Shown: positions 7,474 to 16,146, counted from the stretch's first letter. The stretch: 33,759 bases of DNA from Pseudomonadota bacterium (GCA_029779435.1 JAKPAM010000176.1:1-33759), one strand, 5' to 3'. A program made the numbers and translations. Notes: generated from the letters alone by a model not told the origin.

Positions 7474-9029
7474 AGGCAGCGCTTTATGCTCGATTCAGCA
7501 CCGACCTGCAGTCAGCGTCATCCCTCGCTGACCAGTTCCGGCTGTGCGAGGCACGCATGCCGGTTGGCCTCGAGGTGGTCGCGCGCCACGGCGACGACGG
7601 CGTCTCGGGTTCGATTCCTGTCGCGCAGCGCCCGGCCGGCCGCGCCCTGCTGGCCGACGCCCTGGCCGGCCGATTCCAGGTCCTGGTGGTCGAGTCCCTC
7701 GATCGCCTGAGCCGCGACCAGGTCGAGCTCGAGCGCGTCGTGCGCCGGCTCGAGCACATCGGGATCCGCATCATCGGCGTCTCGGACGGCTACGACAGCC
7801 AGGCAGCCGGTCGCAAGGTGATCCGAGCCGTCCGCGGGATCGTCGCCGAGATCTACTTGGACGACCTGCGCGTCAAGACGCACCGTGGGCTGTCCGGGCA
7901 GATCGCGCGTGGTTTCATCGCGTCCGGCAAGAGCTACGGCTACCGCATCATCCGCGTCGACGGCGGCAGCATGTACGAGATCGACGAAGCCGAAGCCCGG
8001 TGGGTGCGCTGGATCTTCGAGCGATTCGCCGACGGGGCCGGCATCCGAACGATCGCCTTCTCCCTGAACGCCCACCGCGTGCCGGCGCCGCGCGGCGCGA
8101 CGTGGACGGTGTCGGCACTGTACGGCAGCCCGGTCAAGGGTAGCGGCCTGCTGAACAACCGGTTGTACGTCGGCCAGATGATCTGGAACCGATCGCAGTG
8201 GGTAAAGGATCCCGACACGGGCAAGCGCCAACGCCTCGATCGACCGCCGAGCGAATGGATCACCCGCGAGACGCCCGAGCTGCGCATCGTCGATGACGAG
8301 ACGTGGCGAGCCGTGCGCGCTCGCATCGACGGTGGGCGTGGCGCGGACGGGCGCAAACGCGCCCATCGCCCCGTCCGCACGATCTTCGGTGGCCTGATGC
8401 GCTGCCCGCATTGCCGGGCACCCATGGTTGCGATCAGCAGCACCCGCTACGGCTGCAACGTGCGCAACGATCGTGGACCGACTGTCTGCCCGGGATTCAC
8501 CGTGCTGCGGCGTGTTGCAGACCGACGGCTGGTCGAACTCATCCGCGAGCAGCTGCTCAGCCCCGAGGCGGCCCGGGAGGCCGAACGCATAGCCGCTGAG
8601 ATGCGCGCCGCTCGCCCGAATGCGGCACGAGAGACCGCGGCGCGGCGCCGAGCGGTGGAGGCCGAGATAGGACGGCTCGTCGAGGCGATCGCGGCGATGG
8701 GCGTATCGCCAGCGTTGCAGACTCGGCTGCGCGCGGCGGAAGGTGAGCGCGACAAACTCGCGGCGCCGACGCCATTGCACGAGCGTCGCGCGATCGACAT
8801 CCAGGCGAGGTTCCGGGAGAAGCTCGCCAAGCTCGATGAGGCGCTGGAGCGGGATACAGACCGGGCCAGGACCATCGTCGCCAGTCTGTTGGGCCCTATC
8901 GACCTGACGGTCATCGACGATCAGGTCTGGGCAGAAATAGAAACCGGCCGATCCATACAGGCAACGGCCGGAGATTCTATAACGCTGGTTGCGGGGGCAA
9001 GATTTGAACTTGCGACCTTCGGGTTATGA
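7470..9029 (+). CDS. Large serine recombinase (phage integrase)
   Basis: A 519-residue site-specific recombinase, the likely integrase. The resolvase domain starts at the N-terminus with catalytic Ser10 in YARFST and the conserved ESLDRLSRD at residues 75-83. A recombinase domain follows (about 150-290: GKSYGYR, NNRLYVGQMIWNR), then a zinc ribbon with CPHC near residue 312 and two further Cys, and a coiled coil at about 355-460. GTG 7470 overlaps the previous stop and follows a GAGGG stretch. The last 14 residues, ending GARFELATFGL, are encoded by the antisense strand of tRNA-fMet, and the TGA sits at the anticodon. No cooperating excision factor is visible in the window. Confidence 0.93.
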   Translation: MKAALYARFSTDLQSASSLADQFRLCEARMPVGLEVVARHGDDGVSGSIPVAQRPAGRALLADALAGRFQVLVVESLDRLSRDQVELERVVRRLEHIGIRIIGVSDGYDSQAAGRKVIRAVRGIVAEIYLDDLRVKTHRGLSGQIARGFIASGKSYGYRIIRVDGGSMYEIDEAEARWVRWIFERFADGAGIRTIAFSLNAHRVPAPRGATWTVSALYGSPVKGSGLLNNRLYVGQMIWNRSQWVKDPDTGKRQRLDRPPSEWITRETPELRIVDDETWRAVRARIDGGRGADGRKRAHRPVRTIFGGLMRCPHCRAPMVAISSTRYGCNVRNDRGPTVCPGFTVLRRVADRRLVELIREQLLSPEAAREAERIAAEMRAARPNAARETAARRRAVEAEIGRLVEAIAAMGVSPALQTRLRAAEGERDKLAAPTPLHERRAIDIQARFREKLAKLDEALERDTDRARTIVASLLGPIDLTVIDDQVWAEIETGRSIQATAGDSITLVAGARFELATFGL

Positions 9030-9062
9030 GCCCGACGAGCTGCCAGACTGCTCCACCCCGCG
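8986..9062 (-). tRNA. Initiator tRNA-fMet (CAT anticodon)
   Basis: Read on the minus strand, 77 bases form a complete cloverleaf with encoded CCA. The acceptor stem pairs CGCGGGG with CCCCGCA, leaving the C1-A72 mismatch that marks bacterial initiator tRNAs. The anticodon stem has the three consecutive G:C pairs also diagnostic of initiators, and the loop reads CTCATAA. The T stem is GCAAG/CTTGC. The 3' half lies on the prophage side and also encodes the end of the recombinase on the opposite strand. Promoter elements lie just upstream of the 5' end, outside the prophage. Confidence 0.97.
8986..9062. other. Putative prophage attachment site (attR) within tRNA-fMet
   Basis: The integrase gene ends inside this tRNA gene and phage-type genes stop here. 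The 3' part of the tRNA would then be supplied by the phage and the 5' part plus promoter by the chromosome. The crossover point cannot be placed from one junction; the matching repeat should exist at the far left end of the element, outside the window. Confidence 0.55.
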
Positions 9063-9078
9063 TCCGTCAGAGCAATAG

Positions 9079-9107
9079 ACTATAGCAGACCATCTGATCG
9101 ATTGCAA
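9079..9107 (-). promoter_or_regulatory. Sigma70-type promoter of tRNA-fMet
   Basis: On the minus strand, TTGCAA (9102-9107) and TATAGT (9079-9084) are separated by exactly 17 bases. Transcription would begin near 9072, about ten bases before the mature tRNA. The promoter lies on the chromosomal side of the junction and so survives integration. Confidence 0.75.
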
Positions 9108-9121
9108 GCGCCGTCACCCAA

Positions 9122-9313
9122 TCAGTGCGACACCACGCTGGCGGCCGGTGGCGGCGCGCTGGTCACTTCCATCGGCTCGACCAGCACGACGGCCAGAACT
9201 GCCGTGATGATGGCGGCGGCGGCCCAGCAGATCATGGCCTGGCCTGTCTTGATCGCCCGGCGGGCGGGAACGTCGTCACGAACGACATCGGCAGCGAGAG
9301 TCAGGACAGTCAT
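9122..9313 (-). CDS. Small single-pass membrane protein, unknown
   Basis: A 63-residue protein starting at the ATG at 9313, with AGGAG eight bases upstream on the minus strand. A charged N-terminus (about 25 residues) is followed by a hydrophobic segment around residues 30-48 (AMICWAAAAIITAVLAVVLV) and a Pro/Ala/Ser-rich tail. It is the first protein gene beyond the tRNA-fMet promoter. No family recognised. A frame extending upstream to 9400 exists, but the Shine-Dalgarno sequence favours 9313. Confidence 0.55.
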   Translation of the reverse strand: MTVLTLAADVVRDDVPARRAIKTGQAMICWAAAAIITAVLAVVLVEPMEVTSAPPPAASVVSH

Positions 9314-9486
9314 CGAAGGCTCCTGGTAAAGAGGGGATGACGTCACTGTGCGCCACGTTCGTGGCGCGATTGCGCAGGCGCTTGCGGGTGAACGTGTCAA
9401 ACGTAACGGCGTGTTTCAGCCCGCGCGCGATCCCCACGATCCCCACGATCCCCCGGCGACCGCCGCAGCGACAGCGGCCGCGACGA

Positions 9487-9807
9487 TCAGGCCGCGGCGT
9501 CGACCGGGATGCGCAGGCGTACCAGCGTATTGGCCATCAGGCTGGCGTCCGCGACCTGGATCTTCTGGATGATCTCGTACGCGGAGATGCCCTCGGGCAC
9601 ATGCCGATAGCTCTCGGCCAGTTCGGACGCGCGCTCGACCGCCTGCTTCTGCGCTTCGAGCGACGAACTGATCGATACCGAATCATCGATGGCCGCCACC
9701 GGCTGGACCTGGCTGGCCGCCAGCGCGGCGTCCCGGATGAAGGACGGCTCGACGGGTACGGCGGCCAGGGCCGGCTGGCCTGGTGTGATAGCGGCTAGGA
9801 CTGACAT
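9487..9807 (-). CDS. Conserved-looking small helical protein, unknown
   Basis: A 106-residue protein. Two adjacent ATGs occur; AGGAGG on the minus strand is at proper spacing only for the second (9807), so that start is chosen. The sequence has a Pro/Ala-rich first third, then a helical region (SSLEAQKQAVERASELAESY) and a well-ordered C-terminus (GISAYEIIQKIQVADASLMA). The size and the helical C-terminus faintly recall type III secretion inner-rod or FliE-like proteins, but I do not claim that. It is followed at 9314-9486 by about 170 bases with a short GATCCCCAC-type repeat. Confidence 0.6.
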   Translation of the reverse strand: MSVLAAITPGQPALAAVPVEPSFIRDAALAASQVQPVAAIDDSVSISSSLEAQKQAVERASELAESYRHVPEGISAYEIIQKIQVADASLMANTLVRLRIPVDAAA

Positions 9808-9932
9808 CATGGCCTCCTATGGATCTCGGTTCGACACGCGGGAACGCCCGGTACGTGCTCCGATACCTCAGAGGTTGAGCGAACAGCGGCAGGTTTTCCT
9901 GGTTGATCCGGCGATCGGCGTCCGGGGGCCGA

Positions 9933-10469
9933 TCAACGATCGGATCGGCCCCCGGACGGCTTCGAAAGCCCCCGATCCGCCCTGCCCGTCCCGCCCGTCC
10001 CGCCCATCCTGCGCAGCCATAGACGCCTGGCCAGATAGGCGACGACCGCGGCATTGAACGCGAATATCGCGGCGACGCCGAAGCCTGGACGTTCGACCAG
10101 GTGCAGGATCTCGATCGGCAGGTAGATCGCACCGGACAACGCGCCCAGCCATTCTCCCCAGGCCTTGCCGAACCACAGGCCCGCGGCCTCGGCGAAACGC
10201 AACGCGACGTAGGCGATGGCCGCGGCGAACAACCCGACCAGATTGGCGTGCTGCAACTGGTCGATCCGCTGCAGGAACAGGTGCGACAGATGGCCGTCGG
10301 GGTCGACGTGCACGTGCCGGATCAGCTCCATGGCCAGGTGGCGCAGGTCGTGGTGCAATGCGTGCAGCAGACCGAATCCGGCCGCCAGCACCAACAGGCC
10401 CTTGAACGCTTCGAACGACGCGATCAACCGGATCGCGGCCGCATCACGCAGCCCCGCTACGCCCCCCAT
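9933..10469 (-). CDS. DUF2127-family membrane protein
   Basis: A 178-residue integral membrane protein. Features matching DUF2127 are the N-terminal IRLIASFEAFKGLLVLAAG, a histidine-rich connector (HALHHDL, HVHVDPDGH), the central AEAAGLWFGKAWGEWLGAL, and the IYLPIEILHLVE motif followed by a last span (AAIFAFNAAVVAYLARRL). Four membrane segments are likely. No biochemical function is established for the family. The final 25 residues are a Gly-rich, probably disordered tail (MGGTGGTGRADRG) encoded by a short repeat. It follows the CinA-type gene after six bases, so the two are probably co-transcribed. Confidence 0.85.
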   Translation of the reverse strand: MGGVAGLRDAAAIRLIASFEAFKGLLVLAAGFGLLHALHHDLRHLAMELIRHVHVDPDGHLSHLFLQRIDQLQHANLVGLFAAAIAYVALRFAEAAGLWFGKAWGEWLGALSGAIYLPIEILHLVERPGFGVAAIFAFNAAVVAYLARRLWLRRMGGTGGTGRADRGLSKPSGGRSDR

Positions 10470-10475
10470 CGCGCC

Positions 10476-10976
10476 TCACCGCGCGCCGTCTTGCGTGTCC
10501 AGCAGCCGCTGGTGCAGCAACGTCAGCGCGGCTGACGCGAACGCGCGCATGTTCTCGACGCGGTCGCCCCGGCCGGTTTCGATCGTGACGACGGCCGAAC
10601 TCGGGCCATCGACGGCCACGCACGTGTGCCCCGCCGCGTCGCCATAGCGGTTGCCGTCCGGTCCGGCGGCGCCGGTCTCGGACAAGCCCCAATCGACGCG
10701 GAAACGCTGGCGCACCGTCTGCGCCAGCACGCGGGCGTAGGGTTCGGACGATGAGCGCATCCCTTCGAGAATCTCGCGCGGGATGTCCATCAGCAGCCGC
10801 TGCGCACGCGCCGTATAGATGACGCCGCCACCGAGGTAATACGCCGATGCGCCCGGTACCGACAGCAGCGCCGCGCTGATCAGACCGCCGCTGGAGGATT
10901 CGGCGACGGCGATCGTCTGGCGCCGCGCCTTGAGCAGATCCGCGATTGCGGCCGCTTGGTCGAGTAGTTCGTTCAT
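10476..10976 (-). CDS. CinA C-terminal-domain protein (PncC-type NMN deamidase family)
   Basis: A 166-residue stand-alone CinA-C domain. Diagnostic segments are AESSSGGLISAALLSVPGAS near residue 25, a GGVIYT strand, and SETGAAGPDGNRYGD in the middle. PncC enzymes convert nicotinamide mononucleotide to NaMN in NAD salvage; that activity is inferred from the family. The usual Cys after AES is Ser here, a variation that may alter activity. ATG 10976 is taken as the start; an upstream in-frame ATG at 11030 would overlap the leader of the divergent gene. It is the first gene of a minus-strand unit with the DUF2127 gene. Confidence 0.8.
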   Translation of the reverse strand: MNELLDQAAAIADLLKARRQTIAVAESSSGGLISAALLSVPGASAYYLGGGVIYTARAQRLLMDIPREILEGMRSSSEPYARVLAQTVRQRFRVDWGLSETGAAGPDGNRYGDAAGHTCVAVDGPSSAVVTIETGRGDRVENMRAFASAALTLLHQRLLDTQDGAR

Positions 10977-11045
10977 GCGAGGTATGCTAACGCGCAAAGC
11001 GCTTCGATGCGCGATCGGTTCATTCCACACTCGAGGAGACTCGCC

Positions 11046-13127
11046 TTGGCCTTCAGCAGCCCCGTCGCCAAGCTCGACGTCGACAACGGCATCGCCGTGC
11101 TGACGCTCGATTCACCCCCCGTCAACGCCTTGTCGGCTCCGGTACGCACCGCGATCCACGACGGCGTCAAGGCCGCGATCGACGATCCGGCCGTGCAGGC
11201 CATCGTGCTGATCTGCGATGGCCGGACCTTCATCGCCGGCGCCGACATCACCGGCTTCGGCAAGGCGCCCGAAGGCCCGACGCTGCAGGCCGCGCAGAAC
11301 ATGATGGAGAACTCGCCCAAGCCCGTCGTCGCGGCGATCCACGGCACGGCGCTCGGCGGCGGCCTGGAAACCGCGCTGGCCTGTCACTACCGCGTGGCCG
11401 TGCCGTCGGCCAAGTGCGGCCTGCCCGAAGTCAAGCTGGGCCTGCTGCCGGGCGCCGGCGGCACGCAGCGGCTGCCGCGCATCGTCGGCGTGCAGCGCGC
11501 GCTCGAGATGATGACGTCCGGCGAGCACGTGCCGGCCAAGCAGTGCCTGGAAATGGGCCTGGTCGACGAACTGGTCGAGGAAGGCAAGCTGCGCGAAGGC
11601 GCGGTCGCGTTCGCGCGCAAGCTGCTGGCCGAGAAGCGGCCGCTGAAGAAGGTGCGCGACCTGGACGACAAGATGATCGAGGCGCGCAAGCACCCCGAGA
11701 TCTTCGCCGAATTCCGCAAGGCCAATGCCCGCAAGTTCCGCGGATTCATGGCCCCCGAGCACAACATCCGCTGCATCGAGGCGGCGGTCAACCAGCCGTT
11801 CGACGAAGGGCTGAAGACCGAGCGCGCGCTGTTCACCGAGCTGATGAACAGCGTCCAGTCGGCCGCGCAGCGCTACGTGTTCTTCGCCGAGCGGCAGGTC
11901 TGGAAGATCCCCGACGTGCCGGCCGACACCCCGGTCGTACCGGTCAAGAAGGTCGGCATCATCGGCGCGGGCACGATGGGCGGCGGCATCGCGATGAACT
12001 TCGCCAACGTCGGCATTCCGGTCACCCTCGTCGAGACCCGGCAGGAAGCGCTCGACCGCGGCCTGAGCGTCGTGCGCAACAACTACGAGAACACGGCGCG
12101 GCGCGGCCGGCTGACGGTCGAGCAGGTCGAGCAGCGGATGCGGCTGCTGTCCGGCTCGCTGGACCTGAACGCGCTGGCCGACTGCGACATGATCATCGAA
12201 GCCGTGTTCGAGAACATGGAGGTCAAGAAGGAACTGTTCGCCAATCTGGACAAGATCGTCAAGCAGGGCGCGGTGCTGGCCACCAACACGTCGGCGCTGG
12301 ACATCAACGAGATCGCCACCGCCACGTCGCGTCCGCAGGACGTGATCGGCATGCACTTCTTCTCGCCGGCCAACGTGATGCGGCTGCTCGAAGTCGTGCG
12401 CGGCGAAAAGACGTCCGCGACGATGATCGCGACGGCGATGGGCATCGGCAAGAAGATCGGCAAGATCGCCGCGCTGTCGGGCGTGTGCCCGGGCTTCATC
12501 GGCAACCGCATCCTGCGCGCCCGCACGCTGCAGGCGCAGGCGATGCTGATGGAAGGCGCGATGCCGTGGGACATCGACAAGGTGATCTACGACTTCGGCC
12601 TGCCGATGGGACCGTTCGCGATGTCGGACCTGGCGGGCCTGGATCTGGGCTGGTTCCGCGAGCGCTCGACCAGTTCGACGATCCGCGAGGTGCTGTGCGA
12701 GGCCGACCGGCGCGGCCAGAAGACCGGTGCCGGCTTCTACGACTACGACGAGAAGCGCAACGCCAAGCCGTCGCCGGTCACCGAGAAGATCATCCGCGAC
12801 TTCATGGCCAAGCAGGGCGCGACGCCGCGTCAGATCAGCGAGACCGAGATCCTCGAACGCTGCATCTACCCGATGATCAACGAGGGCGCGAAGATCCTGG
12901 AAGAAGGCATCGCGATCCGGCCGTCGGACATCGACATCGTATGGATCAACGGCTACGGCTGGCCCGTCTATCGCGGCGGACCGATGTTCTACGCCGACAC
13001 GGTCGGCCTGGACAAGGTCGTGGCCAAGCTCAAGGAATACGCGCCGAAGCTGGGCGCCGACTTCACGATCTCGCCGCTGCTGGAGAAGATGGCCGCCGAA
13101 GGCAAACGCTTCCAGGACATGAAGTAA
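11046..13127 (+). CDS. FadB/FadJ-like bifunctional enoyl-CoA hydratase / 3-hydroxyacyl-CoA dehydrogenase
   Basis: A 693-residue fatty-acid beta-oxidation enzyme. Residues 1-190 form the crotonase domain: AGADI at 64-68, the oxyanion-hole GGGLE at 104-108, and [16 protein letters not shown] at 126-141. The two acidic catalytic positions appear as Glu108 and Glu128. An NAD-binding Rossmann motif [11 protein letters not shown] lies near residue 303, followed by [24 protein letters not shown] and [10 protein letters not shown], then a second C-terminal dehydrogenase segment ([16 protein letters not shown]). TTG 11046 is chosen because GAGGAG (11033-11038) is seven bases upstream, whereas ATG 11007 precedes that site. 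It could finish the breakdown of acyl-CoAs made by the neighbouring oxidation genes. Confidence 0.92.
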   Translation: MAFSSPVAKLDVDNGIAVLTLDSPPVNALSAPVRTAIHDGVKAAIDDPAVQAIVLICDGRTFIAGADITGFGKAPEGPTLQAAQNMMENSPKPVVAAIHGTALGGGLETALACHYRVAVPSAKCGLPEVKLGLLPGAGGTQRLPRIVGVQRALEMMTSGEHVPAKQCLEMGLVDELVEEGKLREGAVAFARKLLAEKRPLKKVRDLDDKMIEARKHPEIFAEFRKANARKFRGFMAPEHNIRCIEAAVNQPFDEGLKTERALFTELMNSVQSAAQRYVFFAERQVWKIPDVPADTPVVPVKKVGIIGAGTMGGGIAMNFANVGIPVTLVETRQEALDRGLSVVRNNYENTARRGRLTVEQVEQRMRLLSGSLDLNALADCDMIIEAVFENMEVKKELFANLDKIVKQGAVLATNTSALDINEIATATSRPQDVIGMHFFSPANVMRLLEVVRGEKTSATMIATAMGIGKKIGKIAALSGVCPGFIGNRILRARTLQAQAMLMEGAMPWDIDKVIYDFGLPMGPFAMSDLAGLDLGWFRERSTSSTIREVLCEADRRGQKTGAGFYDYDEKRNAKPSPVTEKIIRDFMAKQGATPRQISETEILERCIYPMINEGAKILEEGIAIRPSDIDIVWINGYGWPVYRGGPMFYADTVGLDKVVAKLKEYAPKLGADFTISPLLEKMAAEGKRFQDMK

Positions 13128-13200
13128 GGCGGGAGGCGGGCCGGGTCATCCGGCCTGCCGGCGAAGGCGGAGTGCCCTGCCGGGCCCCCGCCTCCCCGCC
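13128..13200. terminator. Long inverted repeat between convergent genes, possible terminator
   Basis: GGCGGGAGGCGGG (13128-13140), starting right after the stop codon of the beta-oxidation gene, pairs with CCCGCCTCCCCGCC (13187-13200) with a single bulged base. The 46-base interior holds smaller nested hairpins. No T-run follows on either strand, so this is not a classical intrinsic terminator, but the position between converging genes suggests a bidirectional stop or RNA-end protection. Confidence 0.5.
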
Positions 13201-13276
13201 CGCGGCCCGAGGGGCGCACGCCCTGGGCCCATGCCACGCGTCACGACGGATGCATGGCCGGCTCGTGCACGAGTTC

Positions 13277-14341
13277 TCAGGCGTCGAGCTTGATGCCCAG
13301 TTCGTCGGCGAGCATTCCCCAGGTCTTGCCGTACTCGTCGTAGCGTTGGATCGTCGTCGGGTAGTCCGTCGGCCACTGGTCGATCGCGAACGTATCGCGC
13401 AGCGCGGCGAGCTTGGGCGTGCCGGAGGCTTCGTGGATCGCTTCGGCCACCTTGCGCAGGATCTCGACCGGCGTTCCGGCGGGTGCCACCATCGGCATGT
13501 AGCCTTCCAACTTGTACAACGGATCGGTGAACCCCTGCTCGACCATCGACGCCACGTCGGGCAGCTTGGGCGAACGCAGGCTGCCGGTCGCGGCGGCCAG
13601 CGGCTTGACCGTGCCTTTCTGGTAGTGCATCGCGAACTGCAGGTAGCTGCCGACGACGGCCTGGATCTGTCCATTGACCACGTCGATCCACATCGGCGCC
13701 TCGCCTTTGTAGTGAACCGTCGTCAACGGGATCTTGCGCACCTTGATCCAGTTCTCGGCAACCAGGTGCGGCCACGAACCTTGGCCGTACGTGCCCAGCG
13801 TCAACGGATGCGATTTCGCGTATTCGACCAGTTCGGCCGCGTTCTTGACCGGCAGGTCCTTGTTCGCGGCCAAAATCAGCGCGCCGCTGGGAAACAGCGT
13901 GACCGGCGCGAAATCCTTGGCCGCGTTGTACGGCAGCTTGGTGTACAGCCCTCGTGCGGACCAGACCGGCGTGCTGGTCGTGACCAGGAACGTATAGCCA
14001 TCGGGCGGCGATTTGGCAGCGATGTCGGCCCCGAGGATGCCGCCGGCGCCGGGCCGGTTGTCGACGATGAAGTTCTGGCCGAACTTGCGGCTCAACGCTT
14101 CGCTGTATTGGCGCGCGTACGAATCGGTCAGTCCGCCCGCGGCGAAGTTGCAGATCACGCGCACCGGTTTCGTCGGCCAGGCGCCGGTGGAACCCTGTGC
14201 CGATGCCCGCCCGGACAGACCCAGCCCCGCCAGCGCCGCGCCGGCCCCGATCAGCAACGAGCGGCGTCGGCCCTCGTCCGGTGCGCAGGCCGTGGACGGG
14301 TCGGATAGCCCGCCCGAGGAAGTGAATCGTGGTTCGGCCAT
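13277..14341 (-). CDS. Bug/TctC-family periplasmic solute-binding protein
   Basis: A 354-residue tripartite-tricarboxylate-type binding protein of the Bug family, which is greatly expanded in Burkholderiales. Residues around 25-50 form a Tat-like export signal (RRRSLLIGAGAALAGLGL followed by ASAQ). The mature part starts WPTKPVRVICNFAAGG and contains the family motifs DNRPGAGGILGADIAAKSPP, DGYTFLV, a DFAPVTL segment and LPDVASMVEQG. The start at 14341 has AGGAGA eight bases upstream; an upstream in-frame ATG lacks support. No TctA/TctB transport genes adjoin it, as usual for orphan Bug proteins. The ligand is unknown; neighbours suggest an organic acid or a product of ketone oxidation. Confidence 0.9.
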   Translation of the reverse strand: MAEPRFTSSGGLSDPSTACAPDEGRRRSLLIGAGAALAGLGLSGRASAQGSTGAWPTKPVRVICNFAAGGLTDSYARQYSEALSRKFGQNFIVDNRPGAGGILGADIAAKSPPDGYTFLVTTSTPVWSARGLYTKLPYNAAKDFAPVTLFPSGALILAANKDLPVKNAAELVEYAKSHPLTLGTYGQGSWPHLVAENWIKVRKIPLTTVHYKGEAPMWIDVVNGQIQAVVGSYLQFAMHYQKGTVKPLAAATGSLRSPKLPDVASMVEQGFTDPLYKLEGYMPMVAPAGTPVEILRKVAEAIHEASGTPKLAALRDTFAIDQWPTDYPTTIQRYDEYGKTWGMLADELGIKLDA

Positions 14342-14481
14342 TGGCGTGTCTCCTGGAAAAACGAGGTGATCGGACCCGATACGCATTCGGGTAGCAAGCG
14401 TGGGCAGGCTACCGGCCAGGCATCGCTCGCGCAATTCGGGCAATCACGCGGTATTCGCGACGCCGGCGCGCATTAACCGCC

Positions 14482-16146
14482 CTACCCGTGCACGAAGCCA
14501 TCGTATCCGGCCGCGGCGACCTCGGCGCAATGCGCGGCATAGGCCGGGAACCCGATCAGCGGCATGAACACCCGCGTCTTGCCGGGCACGTTGGCGCCCA
14601 GGTACCAGGAATTGCACGACGGATACAGCGTACGGTCCGCGACGGCGTTGACATGCTCGACCCAGCGGTCCTCGGCGGCCTCGGTCGCCTCGATGCGCTG
14701 CTTGCCTTGCCGGCGCAGCCAATCGATGCAGTCGCCGATCCAGCCGACGTGCTGCTCGATCGACACCAGCATGTTGGTCAGCACCGACGGACTGCCGGGC
14801 CCCGAGATCGTGAACAAGTTCGGAAAGCCGGCGATGCCCAGGCCCAGGTAAGTGCGCGGACCGGCGTGCCACTTGTCCTGCAGTCGCTGGCCCTGCCGGC
14901 CGGTAATGGCGATCTTCAGCAGCGTGCCGGTCATCGCGTCGAAGCCGGTCGCGTAGACGAGGCAATCGAATTCGTAGTCGGCGTCCGTGGTCCGCAGGCC
15001 GGTCGGGGTAATGGCCTCGATCGGCGCCCGGCCGACGTCCACCAGCGTGACGTTGGGCCGATTGAAGGTCTCGTAGTAGCCGGTATCGACGCACAGGCGC
15101 TTGCAGCCGATCGTCTGGCGCGGCATCAGCAAGTCGGCCACCGCCGGGTCGCGGACCTGCTCGCGGATCTTGCGGCGCACGAACTCGGCCGCGGTCCGGT
15201 TGGCGCGGTCATCGAGCATCAGGTCGTTGAACGCGCCCATGAACGGCAAGCCGCCATGTCGCCAGCGCTCCTCGAAGATCTGCTCGCGCTCGGCGTCGGT
15301 CACGCTCAGCGCCGATTCGTCACGGCGCGGATAGCTGCTGCCGTAGGCCGGCATCATCTGGCTGTTGCGCGCGCGAAAGCCGGCATAGTCGGCCTTGATG
15401 GCCGCTTCGTAGTCCGGATCGATCGGGCCGTTGTACGCGGGCACCGTGTAGTTGGCCGTTCGCTGGAACACCGTCAACGACCGCGCCTGCGCGGCGATGA
15501 TCGGGATCGACTGGATCGCCGACGAGCCGGTGCCGATGATGCCGACACGCTTGCCGGTGAAATCGACAGGCTCGTGCGGCCACTGGCCGGTGTGGTACGT
15601 CGGGCCGGCGAAGCTGTCGCGGCCCGGGAAATCGGGCAGGTTCGTCGACGACAGGCAGCCGGTGGCCATGACCAGGAAGCGGGCACGGACCCGGTCGCCG
15701 CGATCGGTCGTCACCGTCCAGCGGTCGGCGGACTCGTCGTAATCGGCCGCCAGCACCGTCGTGCCGAAGCGCAGTTGGCCGCGCAGGCCGAACCGGTCGG
15801 CGACGTGGTTCGCGTAACGCAGCAGTTCGGGCTGCGTCGCGTAGCGCTCGGACCACTGCCATTCCTGCTGTAGCACCTCATCGAACTGGTACGAGTATTC
15901 GAGGCTCTCGACGTCGCAGCGCGCGCCGGGATACCGGTTCCAGTACCAGGTGCCGCCGACCCCGTCGCCGCGCTCGAACACGATCGCGCTCAGGCCCATC
16001 CCGCGGGCCCGGTTCAGCATCGCCAGCCCGGCGAACCCGGCACCGACGATGACGAGGTCGAGGTCTCCCACCAGCGGCGCCGCATCGGCGGCCGGCGGCT
16101 GCTGCGCCGGTGTCGAATCAGGGCCCATCGCGTCACGCTGCTGCAT
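14482..16146 (-). CDS. Baeyer-Villiger-type flavin monooxygenase
   Basis: A 554-residue FAD/NADPH monooxygenase. The FAD Rossmann motif GAGFAG is at residues 35-40, followed by ERGDGVGGTWYWNRYPGARC. Residues 179-190 read FAGPTYHTGQWP, an exact fit to the Baeyer-Villiger fingerprint FxGxxxHxxxWP. The second dinucleotide motif GIIGTGSSA follows at about residue 203. Such enzymes turn ketones into esters or lactones; length and motifs fit cyclohexanone- or phenylacetone-type members, but the substrate is not predictable. ATG 16146 has AAGGAG eight bases upstream. It is divergent from the zinc alcohol dehydrogenase at 16436, which could supply its ketone. Confidence 0.92.
   Translation of the reverse strand: MQQRDAMGPDSTPAQQPPAADAAPLVGDLDLVIVGAGFAGLAMLNRARGMGLSAIVFERGDGVGGTWYWNRYPGARCDVESLEYSYQFDEVLQQEWQWSERYATQPELLRYANHVADRFGLRGQLRFGTTVLAADYDESADRWTVTTDRGDRVRARFLVMATGCLSSTNLPDFPGRDSFAGPTYHTGQWPHEPVDFTGKRVGIIGTGSSAIQSIPIIAAQARSLTVFQRTANYTVPAYNGPIDPDYEAAIKADYAGFRARNSQMMPAYGSSYPRRDESALSVTDAEREQIFEERWRHGGLPFMGAFNDLMLDDRANRTAAEFVRRKIREQVRDPAVADLLMPRQTIGCKRLCVDTGYYETFNRPNVTLVDVGRAPIEAITPTGLRTTDADYEFDCLVYATGFDAMTGTLLKIAITGRQGQRLQDKWHAGPRTYLGLGIAGFPNLFTISGPGSPSVLTNMLVSIEQHVGWIGDCIDWLRRQGKQRIEATEAAEDRWVEHVNAVADRTLYPSCNSWYLGANVPGKTRVFMPLIGFPAYAAHCAEVAAAGYDGFVHG

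Larger units (their letters stand above)
1..8990 (+). mobile_element. Right-hand part of an integrated prophage (early genes and integrase)
   Basis: About nineteen plus-strand genes with overlapping or abutting ends carry recognisable phage functions: a Sak4-like ATPase, NinB, Gp157, a PAPS-reductase-like C-terminus, an HNH-like protein and a large serine recombinase. The recombinase is last and its frame runs into a tRNA gene, as expected at an integration junction. Genes to the right are ordinary chromosomal genes. The left end, the second attachment site and all structural and lysis genes are outside the window, so completeness and activity cannot be judged. Confidence 0.88.

Noticed and set aside
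9337..9798. Plus-strand frame of 153 codons opposite the small gene at 9487-9807
   Set aside because: It has Arg-rich composition typical of antisense frames in GC-rich DNA and no ribosome site, whereas the minus-strand gene has AGGAGG.
9487..9807. Assignment as a type III secretion inner-rod or FliE protein
   Set aside because: Only size and helical character agree; the family's conserved C-terminal pattern is not clearly present and no secretion genes adjoin it.
11414..14308. Very long open frame of 964 codons on the plus strand
   Set aside because: It runs across the beta-oxidation gene in a wrong frame and then antisense through the Bug gene; low-complexity Arg/Gly/Ala composition marks a shadow.
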